Part shown: piece after piece, positions 6,219 through 6,403 of the stretch | How the letters are laid out: each line of letters opens with the position of its first letter | How positions within the stretch are numbered: the stretch's first letter is position 1 | The notes under the pieces: model-generated | Seen by the model: the letters and a program-made list of their open reading frames with translations, nothing else | Database searches by the model: none | What the model was told of the DNA's origin: nothing | Origin: Lysobacteraceae bacterium | GTDB taxonomy: Bacteria; Pseudomonadota; Gammaproteobacteria; Steroidobacterales; Steroidobacteraceae | DNA length: 6,403 nt | Assembly: GCA_012516015.1 (NCBI GenBank) | Contig: JAAYXG010000718.1 | Span: forward strand, 1 to 6,403 | Direction: 5' to 3' | Made by a program: the position numbers and the translations under genes

Positions 6219-6233
6219 GGCACACTATGTGGC
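6219..6233. promoter_or_regulatory. Imperfect inverted repeat abutting the regulator start
   Basis: GGCACACTATGTGGC has CACA/TGTG arms around CTA, with the outermost G-C pair matching and one mismatch. It ends one base before the ATG at 6235 and could be an autoregulatory site. Evidence is symmetry and position only. Confidence 0.25.
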
Positions 6234-6234
6234 T

Positions 6235-6403
6235 ATGAACACGAAGAAGAAGCGACATCTCGCTCTGGCAACCGATAACGCCGCAAGCACACCGGCACCG
6301 CGAGCGAAGGCGGCCTTCCCGCGCATCGGCATACGGGCTCCGAAGCTGTCGCATTTGGTCGCCGAGCGTCTGCGCGCGATGATCGCGACAGGCGAGCTGC
6401 GGC
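6235..6403 (+). CDS. GntR-family transcriptional regulator, N-terminal part (continues past right edge)
   Basis: An open frame from the ATG at 6235 runs off the right edge with 56 complete codons. Residues 1-36 form a basic, Ala/Pro-rich tail (MNTKKKRHLALATDN then PAPRAKAAFPR). From residue 37 it reads KLSHLVAERLRAMIATGELR, which matches the first helix of the GntR winged-helix domain (xLxxxVxxxLRxxIxxGxLxPG). The long preceding tail and this helix are typical of the FadR/FCD subfamily, whose effector domains bind small carboxylic acids, but that domain is outside the window. No clear ribosome binding site precedes the ATG; an upstream ATG at 6227 is out of frame and stops after three codons. 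Its divergent position makes it the likely local regulator of the five-gene catabolic operon, probably responding to a pathway acid. Confidence 0.78.
   Translation, partial: MNTKKKRHLALATDNAASTPAPRAKAAFPRIGIRAPKLSHLVAERLRAMIATGELR

Larger units (their letters stand above)
6013..6234. promoter_or_regulatory. Divergent promoter region between amidohydrolase operon and GntR regulator
   Basis: 222 bases without a convincing gene between the GTG of the operon (leftward) and the ATG of the regulator (rightward). It must hold promoters for both directions, but I see no clear -35/-10 pair on either strand. It contains a perfect 16-base inverted repeat at 6099-6114 and shorter inverted repeats at 6156-6170, 6205-6218 and 6219-6233. 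Short open frames crossing it on the minus strand overlap both flanking genes and look like composition artefacts. Confidence 0.6.

Noticed and set aside
5849..6354. Two minus-strand open frames of about 84 codons crossing the divergent intergenic region
   Set aside because: They overlap the amidohydrolase or the GntR gene, have no family motifs and no clear ribosome binding sites.
1..6403. CRISPR arrays, tRNA/rRNA genes, insertion sequences or toxin-antitoxin and defence systems
   Set aside because: I saw no regularly spaced repeats, RNA gene signatures, transposase motifs or terminal repeats; the window is explained by a metabolic operon and two regulators.

Overview
The window looks like high-GC bacterial chromosome, most likely from a proteobacterium. 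The composition is high in G+C, all starts are ATG, GTG or rarer, genes are tightly packed on one strand, and a GntR/FCD-type regulator and a small SANT/Myb-like HTH protein flank a catabolic operon. I cannot assign a genus from the sequence alone.

Layout, reading the operon in its direction of transcription (minus strand, right to left): (1) a dihydropyrimidinase/hydantoinase/allantoinase-type cyclic amidohydrolase (6012-4540); (2) the large subunit of a 3-isopropylmalate-dehydratase-type hydro-lyase (4500-3085); (3) its small subunit (3083-2457), whose conserved N-terminus extends upstream of any ATG/GTG/TTG codon and seems to begin at an ATT codon one base after the stop of the large subunit; (4) a hydroxymethylglutaryl-CoA-lyase-like DRE-TIM enzyme (2441-1503); (5) a class III (CaiB/BaiF) CoA-transferase (1500-262). 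Gaps between these genes are only 1 to 39 bases, so they almost certainly form one operon. Downstream, 49 bases on and with its own strong ribosome binding site, lies the start of a small helix-turn-helix protein (212 to beyond the left edge).

At the right end, divergent from the operon, is the first part of a GntR-family regulator (6235 to beyond the right edge). The 222-base divergent region holds a perfect 16-base inverted repeat in an AT-rich patch, a good candidate operator, plus several shorter inverted repeats.

The five enzymes suggest a degradative route rather than leucine synthesis: hydrolytic opening of a cyclic amide/imide, hydration of an unsaturated dicarboxylate by the LeuCD-type enzyme, CoA activation of the hydroxy-diacid, and retro-aldol/Claisen cleavage to acyl-CoA plus a keto acid. 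The combination and order, the altered loop next to the Fe-S cysteines of the large subunit, and the divergent local regulator all fit a dedicated catabolic cluster. The substrate is not known and the pathway is inference. Both partial genes at the edges were read by hand translation.
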